Assembly: GCA_963666505.2 (NCBI GenBank)
Contig: CAXXXL010000003.1
Coordinates: 992,001 to 1,056,000 of the forward strand
Direction of reading: 5' to 3'
Length of the DNA stretch: 64,000 bases
From: JABGQS01 sp963666505
Lineage (GTDB): Bacteria > Bacillota > Clostridia > Christensenellales > SZUA-584
The number at the start of each line of letters is the position of its first letter. The stretch's first letter is position 1. Of this stretch, positions 43,626-51,389 are shown piece after piece. Both the position numbers and the translations under genes were made by a program. Below the pieces are notes generated by a model. The model did no database searches. It had not been told where the DNA came from and was given only the letters and a program-made list of their open reading frames with translations.

Positions 43626-44486
43626 ATGATAAGATTCGGACCGGCAGGCAATTCAGAGAGCTTTTACAACGAAGGCTATAAGCGGACAACACAGGCTTTT
43701 TCATGGCTGAGACAGAAAGGCCTTGATGCCTATGAGTATTCATTCGGGCGCGGTGTGCGTTTGAAAGAAGCCACCGCAAGAGAAATCGGCGAAGAGGCGG
43801 CAGAAAATGGCGTTGCTTTAAGCGTGCATGCTCCGTATTATATCAATCTTGCTACGCTCGAAGAAGACAAAGCGGCGGGCAACCTTAGATACTTAAAAGA
43901 ATCGGCGCAGGCTGCAAAATGGATGGGAGCAAAGCGTGTGGTTTTCCATCCGGGATCGCAGGGAAAGCTTTCGAGACAAAAGGCCTTCGAGCGTGTGAAA
44001 AATGAACTGGTGATCGTGATGGGCAAGCTGGACGAAGAAAAGATGCTTGAATCGGTGGCGCTGTGCCCAGAGACTATGGGCAAGATAAGGCAGATCGGAG
44101 ACCTTGACGAAGTTATAGATTTATGCAAAACGGACAATCGACTCATCCCCGCAATAGACTTCGGGCACCTGCATGCCAGAGGCAAAGGTGCAATTAACAC
44201 AACGCAGGACTATACAGATATTCTTGATAAAATAGAAAATGAACTTGGGGGAATAAGGGCAAAGCACTTCCACGTCCATTTTTCAAAAATAGAGTTTACC
44301 GGAAGCGGCGAAAAAAAGCACAGGATATTTGAAGATGAAGGCTACGGACCGGATTTTAAACCGCTCGGCAGGCTTCTGGCGCAAAGAAAACTGGAGCCGG
44401 TAATAATATGCGAGTCTAAAGGCACCATGGCAGAGGACGCAGTGAAAATGAAGCAAATATATGAACGGGAGCTGGAAAAGCTATGA
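43626..44486 (+). CDS. AP endonuclease family 2 (deoxyribonuclease IV-like)
   Basis: 286 residues of TIM-barrel fold with metal-site blocks LSVHAPYYINL, VVFHPGSQG, CPETMG, IDFGHLHARG and KHFHVHFSK, as in Nfo/EndoIV. It would cleave at abasic sites. It starts with AAGGAG at the end of a 267-base gap in which only an extended -10-like TGTTATAGT (43592-43600) was seen. It overlaps the next gene by four bases. Confidence 0.88.
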   Translation: MIRFGPAGNSESFYNEGYKRTTQAFSWLRQKGLDAYEYSFGRGVRLKEATAREIGEEAAENGVALSVHAPYYINLATLEEDKAAGNLRYLKESAQAAKWMGAKRVVFHPGSQGKLSRQKAFERVKNELVIVMGKLDEEKMLESVALCPETMGKIRQIGDLDEVIDLCKTDNRLIPAIDFGHLHARGKGAINTTQDYTDILDKIENELGGIRAKHFHVHFSKIEFTGSGEKKHRIFEDEGYGPDFKPLGRLLAQRKLEPVIICESKGTMAEDAVKMKQIYERELEKL

Positions 44487-45541
44487 GAATAGAAAAATTA
44501 AGAGAAAGTCTAAAAGAAAAAAATATTGATGCGGCACTAATAACATCTGTTGAAAATGTAAGGTATTATTCCGAATTCACGGGAGATAGCAGCGAGCTTC
44601 TGATAACAAATAGCGAATTGTTTCTGTTCACAGATTTCAGATACACGGAGCACGCTCAGAGGGAAACCTGCTTTGATGTGGTGGAAACAAAAGGACAGGA
44701 CAGAGTAGAGACGATATTCAATTACGCTTCCAGAAGCAGCGCTGTAAAAGTCGGTGCAGACCTAGCGAATGTGAAGTATCCGGAGTACAAGAGTTATCTT
44801 GAGCACATTGATGAGCAAAACTTTTTAGATATAACGGCGGACATTTCAGCTCAGCGGCTTGTAAAGGATGAGGATGAGCTTAGCGCTATTAGAAAGGGAG
44901 CAGAATACAACGACCTTCTTTTTGAGCATCTTTGCAGCATAATAAAACAGGGCATGAGCGAAAAAGAAATAAAGGCAGAGATAATTTATTTCATGCTAAA
45001 GAGTGGTGCACAGGTCGCTTTCGACCCTATAGTTGCCTCCGGAGAGAACTCCAGCCTGCCGCACGCTGTGCCTTCAGACAGAACGTTCCGGCCGGGCGAT
45101 TTTATAACGATGGACTACGGATTTAAATTTGACGGATATTGCAGCGATTTTACACGCACTGTTGCGATTTGCGAGGTAGACAAAGAGCAGCAAAAAGTAT
45201 ATGATATTGTAAACGAGGCAGCAGAGCAGGCGCTGCCGTTGCTGAGCCCCGGCGCTGAGTGCGCAAAGGTTGATACTGCGGCAAGAGACTATATAACTCA
45301 GCACGGCTACGGACAGTATTTCGGGCATGGGCTCGGTCACGGGGTTGGCATGGACATACACGAAGCCCCCACGCTAAACGGACTTAGTAAAGACGTTTTG
45401 CAGGCCGGTATGACAGTGACTATAGAGCCGGGTATATACATAGCAGGAAAATATGGAGTGCGGATAGAAGACCTTTGTGTGATTACAGAGGACGGCTTTG
45501 AAAACTTAACAGCCGCACCACGTGAATTGATAATATTATAA
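44483..45541 (+). CDS. Xaa-Pro aminopeptidase (M24 family)
   Basis: 352 residues. A creatinase-like N-terminal domain is followed by the pita-bread metallopeptidase core. The five metal ligands fall in DYGFKFDGYCSDFTRT (two Asp), GHGLGHGVGMDIHEAP (His), TIEPGIY (Glu) and GVRIEDL (Glu). It removes N-terminal residues before proline. The ATGA overlap with the nfo-like gene couples their translation. efp follows, a common clostridial order. Confidence 0.93.
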   Translation: MRIEKLRESLKEKNIDAALITSVENVRYYSEFTGDSSELLITNSELFLFTDFRYTEHAQRETCFDVVETKGQDRVETIFNYASRSSAVKVGADLANVKYPEYKSYLEHIDEQNFLDITADISAQRLVKDEDELSAIRKGAEYNDLLFEHLCSIIKQGMSEKEIKAEIIYFMLKSGAQVAFDPIVASGENSSLPHAVPSDRTFRPGDFITMDYGFKFDGYCSDFTRTVAICEVDKEQQKVYDIVNEAAEQALPLLSPGAECAKVDTAARDYITQHGYGQYFGHGLGHGVGMDIHEAPTLNGLSKDVLQAGMTVTIEPGIYIAGKYGVRIEDLCVITEDGFENLTAAPRELIIL

Positions 45542-45558
45542 TTTATGGAGGAAGATGA

Positions 45559-46116
45559 ATGGTAACTGCAGGAGATTTTAAAAAAGGTCTTACTATAGAA
45601 ATAGACGGAGCTGTTTGGCAGATAGTGGACTTTCAGCATGTAAAACCAGGTAAAGGAGCAGCATTTGTCAGGACGAAGATAAAGAATGCTGTGACAGGCA
45701 GTGTTCTCGAGAAAACATACAACCCGACTGAGAAGTTCCCCAAAGCCCGTATTGATACGAAGGAAATGGAATATCTGTACAGTGACGGAGATTTGTATTA
45801 TTTCATGGATAATGAGACATACGAGCAGCTTCCGCTTGGAAAAGAAAAGGTTGAAGATGCACTGCAGTATATAAAGGAGAACATGACGGCGACTATAAAG
45901 TTCTTCAAGGGAGAAGCTTTTTCGGTCGAACCGCCGAACTTTGTTGAACTTACTATCACTCATACTGAGCCCGGCTTCAAGGGCGACACCGCAACAGCGG
46001 GCAACAAACCGGCAGAGCTGGAGACGGGTGCGAAGGTAATGGTGCCGCTTTTCATAAACGAAGGCGATGTCATAAAAGTGGACACCCGAACCGGGGAATA
46101 TATGGAGAGGGCATAA
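45559..46116 (+). CDS. efp: Translation elongation factor P
   Basis: 185 residues with the three EF-P beta-barrels: TAGDFKKGLTIEIDGAVW, the modification loop KPGKGAAFVRTK, and the end GDVIKVDTRTGEYMERA. It relieves ribosome stalling at polyproline. Tight spacing after the peptidase gene; GGAGGAAG precedes the ATG. Confidence 0.96.
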   Translation: MVTAGDFKKGLTIEIDGAVWQIVDFQHVKPGKGAAFVRTKIKNAVTGSVLEKTYNPTEKFPKARIDTKEMEYLYSDGDLYYFMDNETYEQLPLGKEKVEDALQYIKENMTATIKFFKGEAFSVEPPNFVELTITHTEPGFKGDTATAGNKPAELETGAKVMVPLFINEGDVIKVDTRTGEYMERA

Positions 46117-46144
46117 GGCTCAATAAAACGAATAGACAATTCAC

Positions 46145-46174
46145 ACGGCAGCCCGGTAAAGGTTGCCGTTTTTT
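46145..46174 (+). terminator. Intrinsic terminator after efp
   Basis: ACGGCAGCC / GGTTGCCGT stem (one G-U) with a 7-base loop and T-run. Confidence 0.85.
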
Positions 46175-46223
46175 ATAGAAATAGCTTATATGTATTTCAA
46201 CTGGCTTAAAAAGGAGAATGATT

Positions 46224-47204
46224 ATGAACAAGGTGGTTTTAACTGACAAGATGAACGAAGACCTTGATCTTATCCGGGAACTTCTGGAGCAGACGGATAC
46301 GCAGCTTGTCGTGAAGGTGTGTGAAACGGAGCAGGAAACGATCGATGCGGCTCGCGACGCAGATGCTCTGTTGACCGCAGACCCCACGTTTTTTACGCCA
46401 AAGATGATTAGCAGCCTAGAGAAATGCAAAGCAGTGTTGGTGATGAGCATAGGCACAGATGCTATGAACATAGAGGCGCTGACGAAAAAAGGCATCATGC
46501 TGGTAAACGTTCCGGACTATTGCCTGGATGAGGTTGCCGACCATGCGCTGACGCTGCTGCTAAGTGTGCACCGTAAGATAAAGTTCTCGGAAGAAAAGCT
46601 GCGTGAACAGCTCGAATACCGTCCCAAGCAGCTTCGACCGATAAAAGGCCTTGCCGATACTTTGGTAGGCATATACGGCTTTGGCAGGATAGCTAAACGC
46701 TCTGCAAAGAGACTGACTGCTTTTGGATGCAGGCTGCAGTTCTGCGATCCTTATATATATGAAGACTATGAGAAAGACGGTTTGTTTGTAAAGAAAGTCA
46801 GCTTTGAAGAGATGATGAGGACATCTGACGATATACTCATCCATGCACCGGCTACAAAGGACAATTATCACATAATGAACGACGATGTCTTTGGCTTGTG
46901 TGAAAATAACCCGTACATAATAAATGTGGGCAGAGGTGAAGTAATAGATGTGGAAGCGCTCTCCCGTGCAGTCTACAGCGGCACTGTCAGCGGAGCGGCT
47001 CTGGATGTACACGAGAACTACAGCGACTTGAAGCCGGACGATGTTATATTTACAACACCTAACATACTTCTTACGCCGCACAGCGCATGGTATTCAGAGC
47101 GTTCTATGCTGAATATGCAAAGAACGGTTGGGGAAGAGCTGAACCGTGTCATAAGAGGGCAGATACCGAAATCTGTGGTCAATCGAAAAGAGCTGGGGTT
47201 ATAA
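46224..47204 (+). CDS. D-isomer 2-hydroxyacid dehydrogenase (CtBP-like)
   Basis: 326 residues from ATG 46224; ATG 46218 lies too close to AAGGAG. The NAD motif is GIYGFGRIAKRSAKR, with INVGRGEVIDVEAL holding the catalytic Arg region, and LLTPHSAWYSERS the catalytic His. The PHSAWYSE wording places it near the CtBP/phosphoglycerate-dehydrogenase-like branch. It interconverts a D-2-hydroxyacid and 2-oxoacid; the substrate is unknown. Confidence 0.88.
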   Translation: MNKVVLTDKMNEDLDLIRELLEQTDTQLVVKVCETEQETIDAARDADALLTADPTFFTPKMISSLEKCKAVLVMSIGTDAMNIEALTKKGIMLVNVPDYCLDEVADHALTLLLSVHRKIKFSEEKLREQLEYRPKQLRPIKGLADTLVGIYGFGRIAKRSAKRLTAFGCRLQFCDPYIYEDYEKDGLFVKKVSFEEMMRTSDDILIHAPATKDNYHIMNDDVFGLCENNPYIINVGRGEVIDVEALSRAVYSGTVSGAALDVHENYSDLKPDDVIFTTPNILLTPHSAWYSERSMLNMQRTVGEELNRVIRGQIPKSVVNRKELGL

Positions 47205-47247
47205 CCTGGAGCATAGCAATCTAAATACGAACCTAAAGAACAGCTGC

Positions 47248-48135
47248 CTAGCTTTTGCCTAGGCGCTCTATCTGTTTGTCTGCTTTTCTGTAGTAGTTTC
47301 TATAGAATTTAAAATACCCTTTCGTATTTTCATTCACATAGTCTGCCTTTATATTGTTGTCCAAGAGTATCTTCTTAAAATTATATGCGCCGTTCACCTT
47401 CATAGGCCGAAGCAGTCCCGGAATAACCGCGTTCTTCGGGCAGAACATAACGCAACGCATACACATGGTGCACTTACCATCGAATTTTAATTTGCCGTTC
47501 TTGACGCTTATGTTTCCTGCGGGGCATTCTCGCACGCATTTAAGACACATATTACAGCGTTTGCTTGCAGTGTATAACCGTCCGTTGAAGATTGCGCCCG
47601 GCTGCTGAACCTTGAAGATTGCAGAGAATATGCGGTGACGCAGCTTGAAACGCATATCGTCCCGCCTGCCGTCAAGAAGGTCCTGCACCAGCAATGGACA
47701 CAGTTTTTCATTGTATTGGTACATCTGCTTTGTAAGCTCGTCCTTATAACGAAACACTATGTTATACGGCATAAGCAGGTGCCTGTCTAGCATAACGTCA
47801 AAGCCTTTTTTCATAAGCAGCCTGTAAAGCTGCTCCGATGAAGCATCGTTGACGTGATACGGTTCTCCCGAAGTTTTCAATATAAAAGCTTTGTGGTCCG
47901 AATCAGGCAAAGACTTAACAAAGTCGATAAAAATCCTTGGAGCATTGAAAGCGTGCACAGGATAGGCAAAGCCGACATATTCAAAATCGTTTGGAGAAGG
48001 CACGTCTTTGAAAGGAGCGCTCACACTGAAAACGCTCGCTTTGATGCCTGCTGCCTCGAAAGAAGCTGCAGTAAGCTTAGCGGTAATAAGCGTATTGTCC
48101 GTACCCGAAAAAACATAAATGATTGCAGTTTGCAT
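47248..48135 (-). CDS. EFR1-type ferredoxin with flavodoxin-like N-terminal domain
   Basis: 295 residues. The first 150 form a flavodoxin-like domain (IIYVFSGTDNTLITAKL, VGFAYPVHAFNAPRIF). Two [4Fe-4S] motifs follow: CNMCLKCVRECP and CTMCMRCVMFCP. Proteins of this layout are known as EFR1 family and occur widely in anaerobic Bacillota. It may couple flavin and ferredoxin electron transfer. A single gene on the minus strand. Confidence 0.88.
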   Translation of the reverse strand: MQTAIIYVFSGTDNTLITAKLTAASFEAAGIKASVFSVSAPFKDVPSPNDFEYVGFAYPVHAFNAPRIFIDFVKSLPDSDHKAFILKTSGEPYHVNDASSEQLYRLLMKKGFDVMLDRHLLMPYNIVFRYKDELTKQMYQYNEKLCPLLVQDLLDGRRDDMRFKLRHRIFSAIFKVQQPGAIFNGRLYTASKRCNMCLKCVRECPAGNISVKNGKLKFDGKCTMCMRCVMFCPKNAVIPGLLRPMKVNGAYNFKKILLDNNIKADYVNENTKGYFKFYRNYYRKADKQIERLGKS

Positions 48136-48279
48136 TTAATCCTCATAATAAAATAAATATAATATCAAAACAAGTATAGCATAATTGGGATAGGATTTAA
48201 AATGCTTTTATACGATTGTGCCTGTAAATGAAAATGTGATATTATTATAATTACAAAGAAGTTTACAGGAGGTAGAATA

Positions 48280-48696
48280 ATGAAAAGCTATAGGAAAGTG
48301 CTGGCGCTTGATGTACCAAAGCGCAGGCAGATGATCAACATAACCCCGCAGGTAGATGAAGCCCTGCGTGAAAGCGGTATAAAAGAAGGGCTGTGTCTAG
48401 TTAACGCAATGCACATTACCGCAAGTGTGTTTATTAATGATGACGAGTCCGGTCTTCATGCAGACTTTGAAAAGTGGCTGGAGGGGTTAGCGCCGGAAAA
48501 GCCGTATTCGCAGTATGCTCATAACGGCTTTGAAGACAACGCCGACGCACATTTAAAGCGCACGATAATGGGCAGAGAGGTAGTCGTCGCAGTGACGGAC
48601 GGCAAGCTCGACTTTGGCCCCTGGGAGCAGATTTTCTACGGAGAGTTTGACGGTAAGCGAACCAAACGCATTATGATAAAGATAATCGGTGAATAG
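48280..48696 (+). CDS. YjbQ/UPF0047-family protein
   Basis: 138 residues with HITASVFINDDESGL and NADAHLKRTIMGREVVVAV, and LDFGPWEQIFYGEFDG, the invariant blocks of UPF0047. Members can show weak thiamine-phosphate synthase activity, but the real role is unsettled. AGGAGG lies before the ATG. Confidence 0.9.
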   Translation: MKSYRKVLALDVPKRRQMINITPQVDEALRESGIKEGLCLVNAMHITASVFINDDESGLHADFEKWLEGLAPEKPYSQYAHNGFEDNADAHLKRTIMGREVVVAVTDGKLDFGPWEQIFYGEFDGKRTKRIMIKIIGE

Positions 48697-48711
48697 AAAG
48701 GCCGATTTTTG

Positions 48712-48740
48712 TTGAAATAAAAGCATTGTTGGGTTATAAT
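48712..48740 (+). promoter_or_regulatory. Promoter of the phosphofructokinase gene
   Basis: TTGAAA, 17 bases, TATAAT, directly after the yjbQ-like stop and 43 bases before the pfk start. Confidence 0.8.
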
Positions 48741-48782
48741 TTTCCACAAAGCGTTTTTTATTATTTTAGGAGGAGAATTATT

Positions 48783-50027
48783 ATGGCTTTAAAAGGTGCA
48801 TGTATATTCGGGCAGTCGGGCGGACCGACTTCGGTTATCAACGCAAGCGCAGCGGGTGTGTTTACCCAGGCGCTAAAGGAAGAGAACATAACAAAGGTTT
48901 ACGGAGCCGCTCACGGCATTAAGGGCGTTCTTGAAGAGATGCTCTATGACATGGGAGAGGAAGATCCAAAAGAGCTGGAGCTCTTAAAGACGACACCGTC
49001 TTCTGCGCTTGGTTCAGTAAGATATAAGCTGGCTGATGCTGCGGACGATGAAACTGACTATAAGCGTATGCTCGAAGTTTTCAAGAAGTACGACGTTCGT
49101 TATTTCTTCTATAACGGCGGCAACGACTCTATGGACACTTGTAACAAGATAAGCAAGTTCATGGCAAAGTCGGGCTACGAGATGAAAGTAATGGGCGTTC
49201 CAAAGACCATAGACAACGACCTTTGGGCAACGGACCACTGCCCGGGTTTTGCAAGCGCAGCAAAATATATCGCTACAACTATGATGGAGATATATCAGGA
49301 TGCACGTGTTTATGACACTGGCACTATAACGATAGTCGAGATAATGGGAAGAAACGCAGGCTGGCTGACGGCAGCTTCCGCACTCGCAAACGTTAAAGGC
49401 GCAGGACCGGATTTCATCTATCTTCCGGAGCGCGACTTCGACATGGACGATTTTCTTAATAAAGTCGAGAAGCTGTATAAAGAGACCGGCAAAGTCATAG
49501 TAGCGGTTTCTGAAGGCGTAAAGGACTCTGACGGCAAATACATCTCGTCATACGGCAGCAGCATGACAGACTCAACAGACTCTTTCGGTCACGTACAGCT
49601 CGGCGGCCTTGCATATACTATCTCAGGTTTTGTAAAAGAGAGAACGGGTGCAAAGATCCGTGCTATCGAGTTTAGCCTTATGCAGAGATGCGCTGCTCAC
49701 GTTGCTTCCGCAACTGATATAGAGGAAAGCTTCCTGGCCGGGCAGACGGCGGTTAAAGAAGCTGTTTCCGGCAAGACGGACTTCATGGTCGGCTTCAAGT
49801 GTGACCGCACAAATGGCTATAAATGCGACATAGCAATGATACCGCTTGACGACGTTGCAAACGCAGAGAAGAAGATACCTGAAGATTGGATTACTGCAGA
49901 CGGCGTTGGAGTAACGCAGGAGTTCATTGACTATGCGCTTCCGCTCATTCAGGGAGAGACCCCGCTTCCCAAAGAAGACGGCTTGCCAAGGTTTGCAAAG
50001 CTTAAAAAAGTTTTAGTTAAGAAATAG
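48783..50027 (+). CDS. 6-phosphofructokinase, PPi-dependent type
   Basis: 414 residues from ATG 48783 (AGGAGGA upstream). GQSGGPTSVINASAAG starts the PFK fold. GGNDSMDT has Asp where ATP-PFKs have Gly, and PKTIDNDL has the Lys typical of PPi enzymes, so pyrophosphate is the predicted donor. MGRNAGWLTAA binds fructose 6-phosphate. It gives a reversible glycolytic step, frequent in anaerobes. It is monocistronic. Confidence 0.9.
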   Translation: MALKGACIFGQSGGPTSVINASAAGVFTQALKEENITKVYGAAHGIKGVLEEMLYDMGEEDPKELELLKTTPSSALGSVRYKLADAADDETDYKRMLEVFKKYDVRYFFYNGGNDSMDTCNKISKFMAKSGYEMKVMGVPKTIDNDLWATDHCPGFASAAKYIATTMMEIYQDARVYDTGTITIVEIMGRNAGWLTAASALANVKGAGPDFIYLPERDFDMDDFLNKVEKLYKETGKVIVAVSEGVKDSDGKYISSYGSSMTDSTDSFGHVQLGGLAYTISGFVKERTGAKIRAIEFSLMQRCAAHVASATDIEESFLAGQTAVKEAVSGKTDFMVGFKCDRTNGYKCDIAMIPLDDVANAEKKIPEDWITADGVGVTQEFIDYALPLIQGETPLPKEDGLPRFAKLKKVLVKK

Positions 50028-50043
50028 AGGGAAAAAGGCAGAA

Positions 50044-50075
50044 AGCGGCTGTTAAAACAATAGCCGTTTTTTGTT
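50044..50075 (+). terminator. Intrinsic terminator after pfk
   Basis: CGGCTGTT / AATAGCCG stem (one G-U) followed by six T. Confidence 0.8.
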
Positions 50076-50086
50076 TGCAAATATCG

Positions 50087-50095
50087 TGTTATAAT
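50087..50095 (+). promoter_or_regulatory. Extended -10 promoter of the DUF815 gene
   Basis: TGTTATAAT at 50087-50095, 32 bases before the start codon. Confidence 0.55.
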
Positions 50096-50127
50096 ATCTA
50101 CAAGCTATAACAACGGAGGAGCTATAG

Positions 50128-51315
50128 ATGACTACTCAAGAGCAAAATTTAAACAGACTTCACTCGCTGGCGGTGTTCCGCAGCCTCCTTGGTGACCCTG
50201 TAATTAAACGGTTGGGGAAGTTGCTTGCTGCGGGTGAGCAGACAAACGAGCAGATTGACAGATACAGCGCATTTGCAGGCGAGCTTTTCGGCAGGGGCGG
50301 AAACCTGTCCGAATATATATTGAAGTGCGTTTTGGAAGACGAGAACGTATATATAATACAAAAGGCGCAGGGCAAAAGCCCCGAACCAGCGCTGGAAGAG
50401 AGCGTCAAACAGGAACTCAAAATACTGGAGGAGATATCTGCCCTTACACCGGAAGATTTCACCGCAGATATAGATTACAACGGCTATCTGCCAAAGTGGA
50501 ACACAAAGCAGACAGACTTCATCTCGGCATACGAGAAACGGCTTGGGCGGCTGGAAGTTGAAGGCTACGGCATATTCGCAAAGTACTCTAAGTTCCGCTT
50601 GCACGGCGGCGAGATAGTTCCTGTAAAAAGCTCTGATCCAGTACGCCTTAGCGACTTCAGCGGCTATGAAAAACAGCGCAGTATGGTGGTCAACAACACG
50701 CTGACTCTGCTAAGCGGCAAACCGGCGGCCAACGTTCTTCTTTACGGCGACGCAGGCACAGGCAAGTCCTCCACCGTAAAAGCCATCATAAACGAATACC
50801 AGACCAAGGGCCTGCGGCTCATAGAGATAAGCAAGCGGCAGGTTGCAGACATACCTGTTGTGATAGAGAAGCTGCGCAAGAACCCGCTCAAGTTCATATT
50901 GTTTATAGACGACCTCTCGTTCTCTCAGGAAAACGATGACCTTTACGAGCTGAAAGCCGCACTCGAAGGCTCGGTGTCGGCAAAGTCGGCAAACGTCGCC
51001 ATATACGCCACCAGCAACAGGCGGCATCTCATCAAAGAAACATTTTCAGACAGGCAGGGCGACGACGTGCACAGGAACGAGACTATGCAGGAAATGTGGT
51101 CTCTCTCCGACAGGTTTGGTCTGCGTGTCGGCTTCATGGCGCCGAACAAAGACCTCTACCTGAAAATCGTTCACGAACTCAAAGACATGTATAAAGTGCA
51201 CATTAGCGACGAGGAACTCGACCTTCTTGCAGAACAGTACGCCATCGGCGGACGCTCCCCAAGGGTAGCACGGCAGCTTATCGAGCATTTGAAGAGCATC
51301 GAAGGGGATGGGTAG
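50128..51315 (+). CDS. DUF815-family AAA ATPase
   Basis: 395 residues. A helical N-terminal half is followed by a P-loop domain: Walker A LLYGDAGTGKSS (207-215), Walker B FILFIDDLSF, and a sensor IYATSNRRHL; the C-terminus has GGRSPRVARQLIEHL. This matches DUF815 ATPases, conserved in many bacteria without assigned function. CGGAGGAG precedes the ATG. Its G+C is like the island's housekeeping genes, unlike the next gene. Confidence 0.88.
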   Translation: MTTQEQNLNRLHSLAVFRSLLGDPVIKRLGKLLAAGEQTNEQIDRYSAFAGELFGRGGNLSEYILKCVLEDENVYIIQKAQGKSPEPALEESVKQELKILEEISALTPEDFTADIDYNGYLPKWNTKQTDFISAYEKRLGRLEVEGYGIFAKYSKFRLHGGEIVPVKSSDPVRLSDFSGYEKQRSMVVNNTLTLLSGKPAANVLLYGDAGTGKSSTVKAIINEYQTKGLRLIEISKRQVADIPVVIEKLRKNPLKFILFIDDLSFSQENDDLYELKAALEGSVSAKSANVAIYATSNRRHLIKETFSDRQGDDVHRNETMQEMWSLSDRFGLRVGFMAPNKDLYLKIVHELKDMYKVHISDEELDLLAEQYAIGGRSPRVARQLIEHLKSIEGDG

Positions 51316-51334
51316 TAATAAGCAATTAAGATAT

Positions 51335-51362
51335 TAACGGCAGTCGTGAGGCTGTCGTTTTT
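51335..51362 (+). terminator. Intrinsic terminator after the DUF815 gene
   Basis: AACGGCAG / CTGTCGTT stem (one G-U) followed by a T-run. Confidence 0.75.
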
Positions 51363-51374
51363 TGTGTAAAAATA

Positions 51375-51383
51375 TGTTATAAT
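51375..51383 (+). promoter_or_regulatory. Extended -10 immediately upstream of the AT-rich gene
   Basis: TGTTATAAT ends only six bases before ATG 51390, and no Shine-Dalgarno is visible. A transcript from it would be leaderless. Confidence 0.5.
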
Positions 51384-51389
51384 TATTTT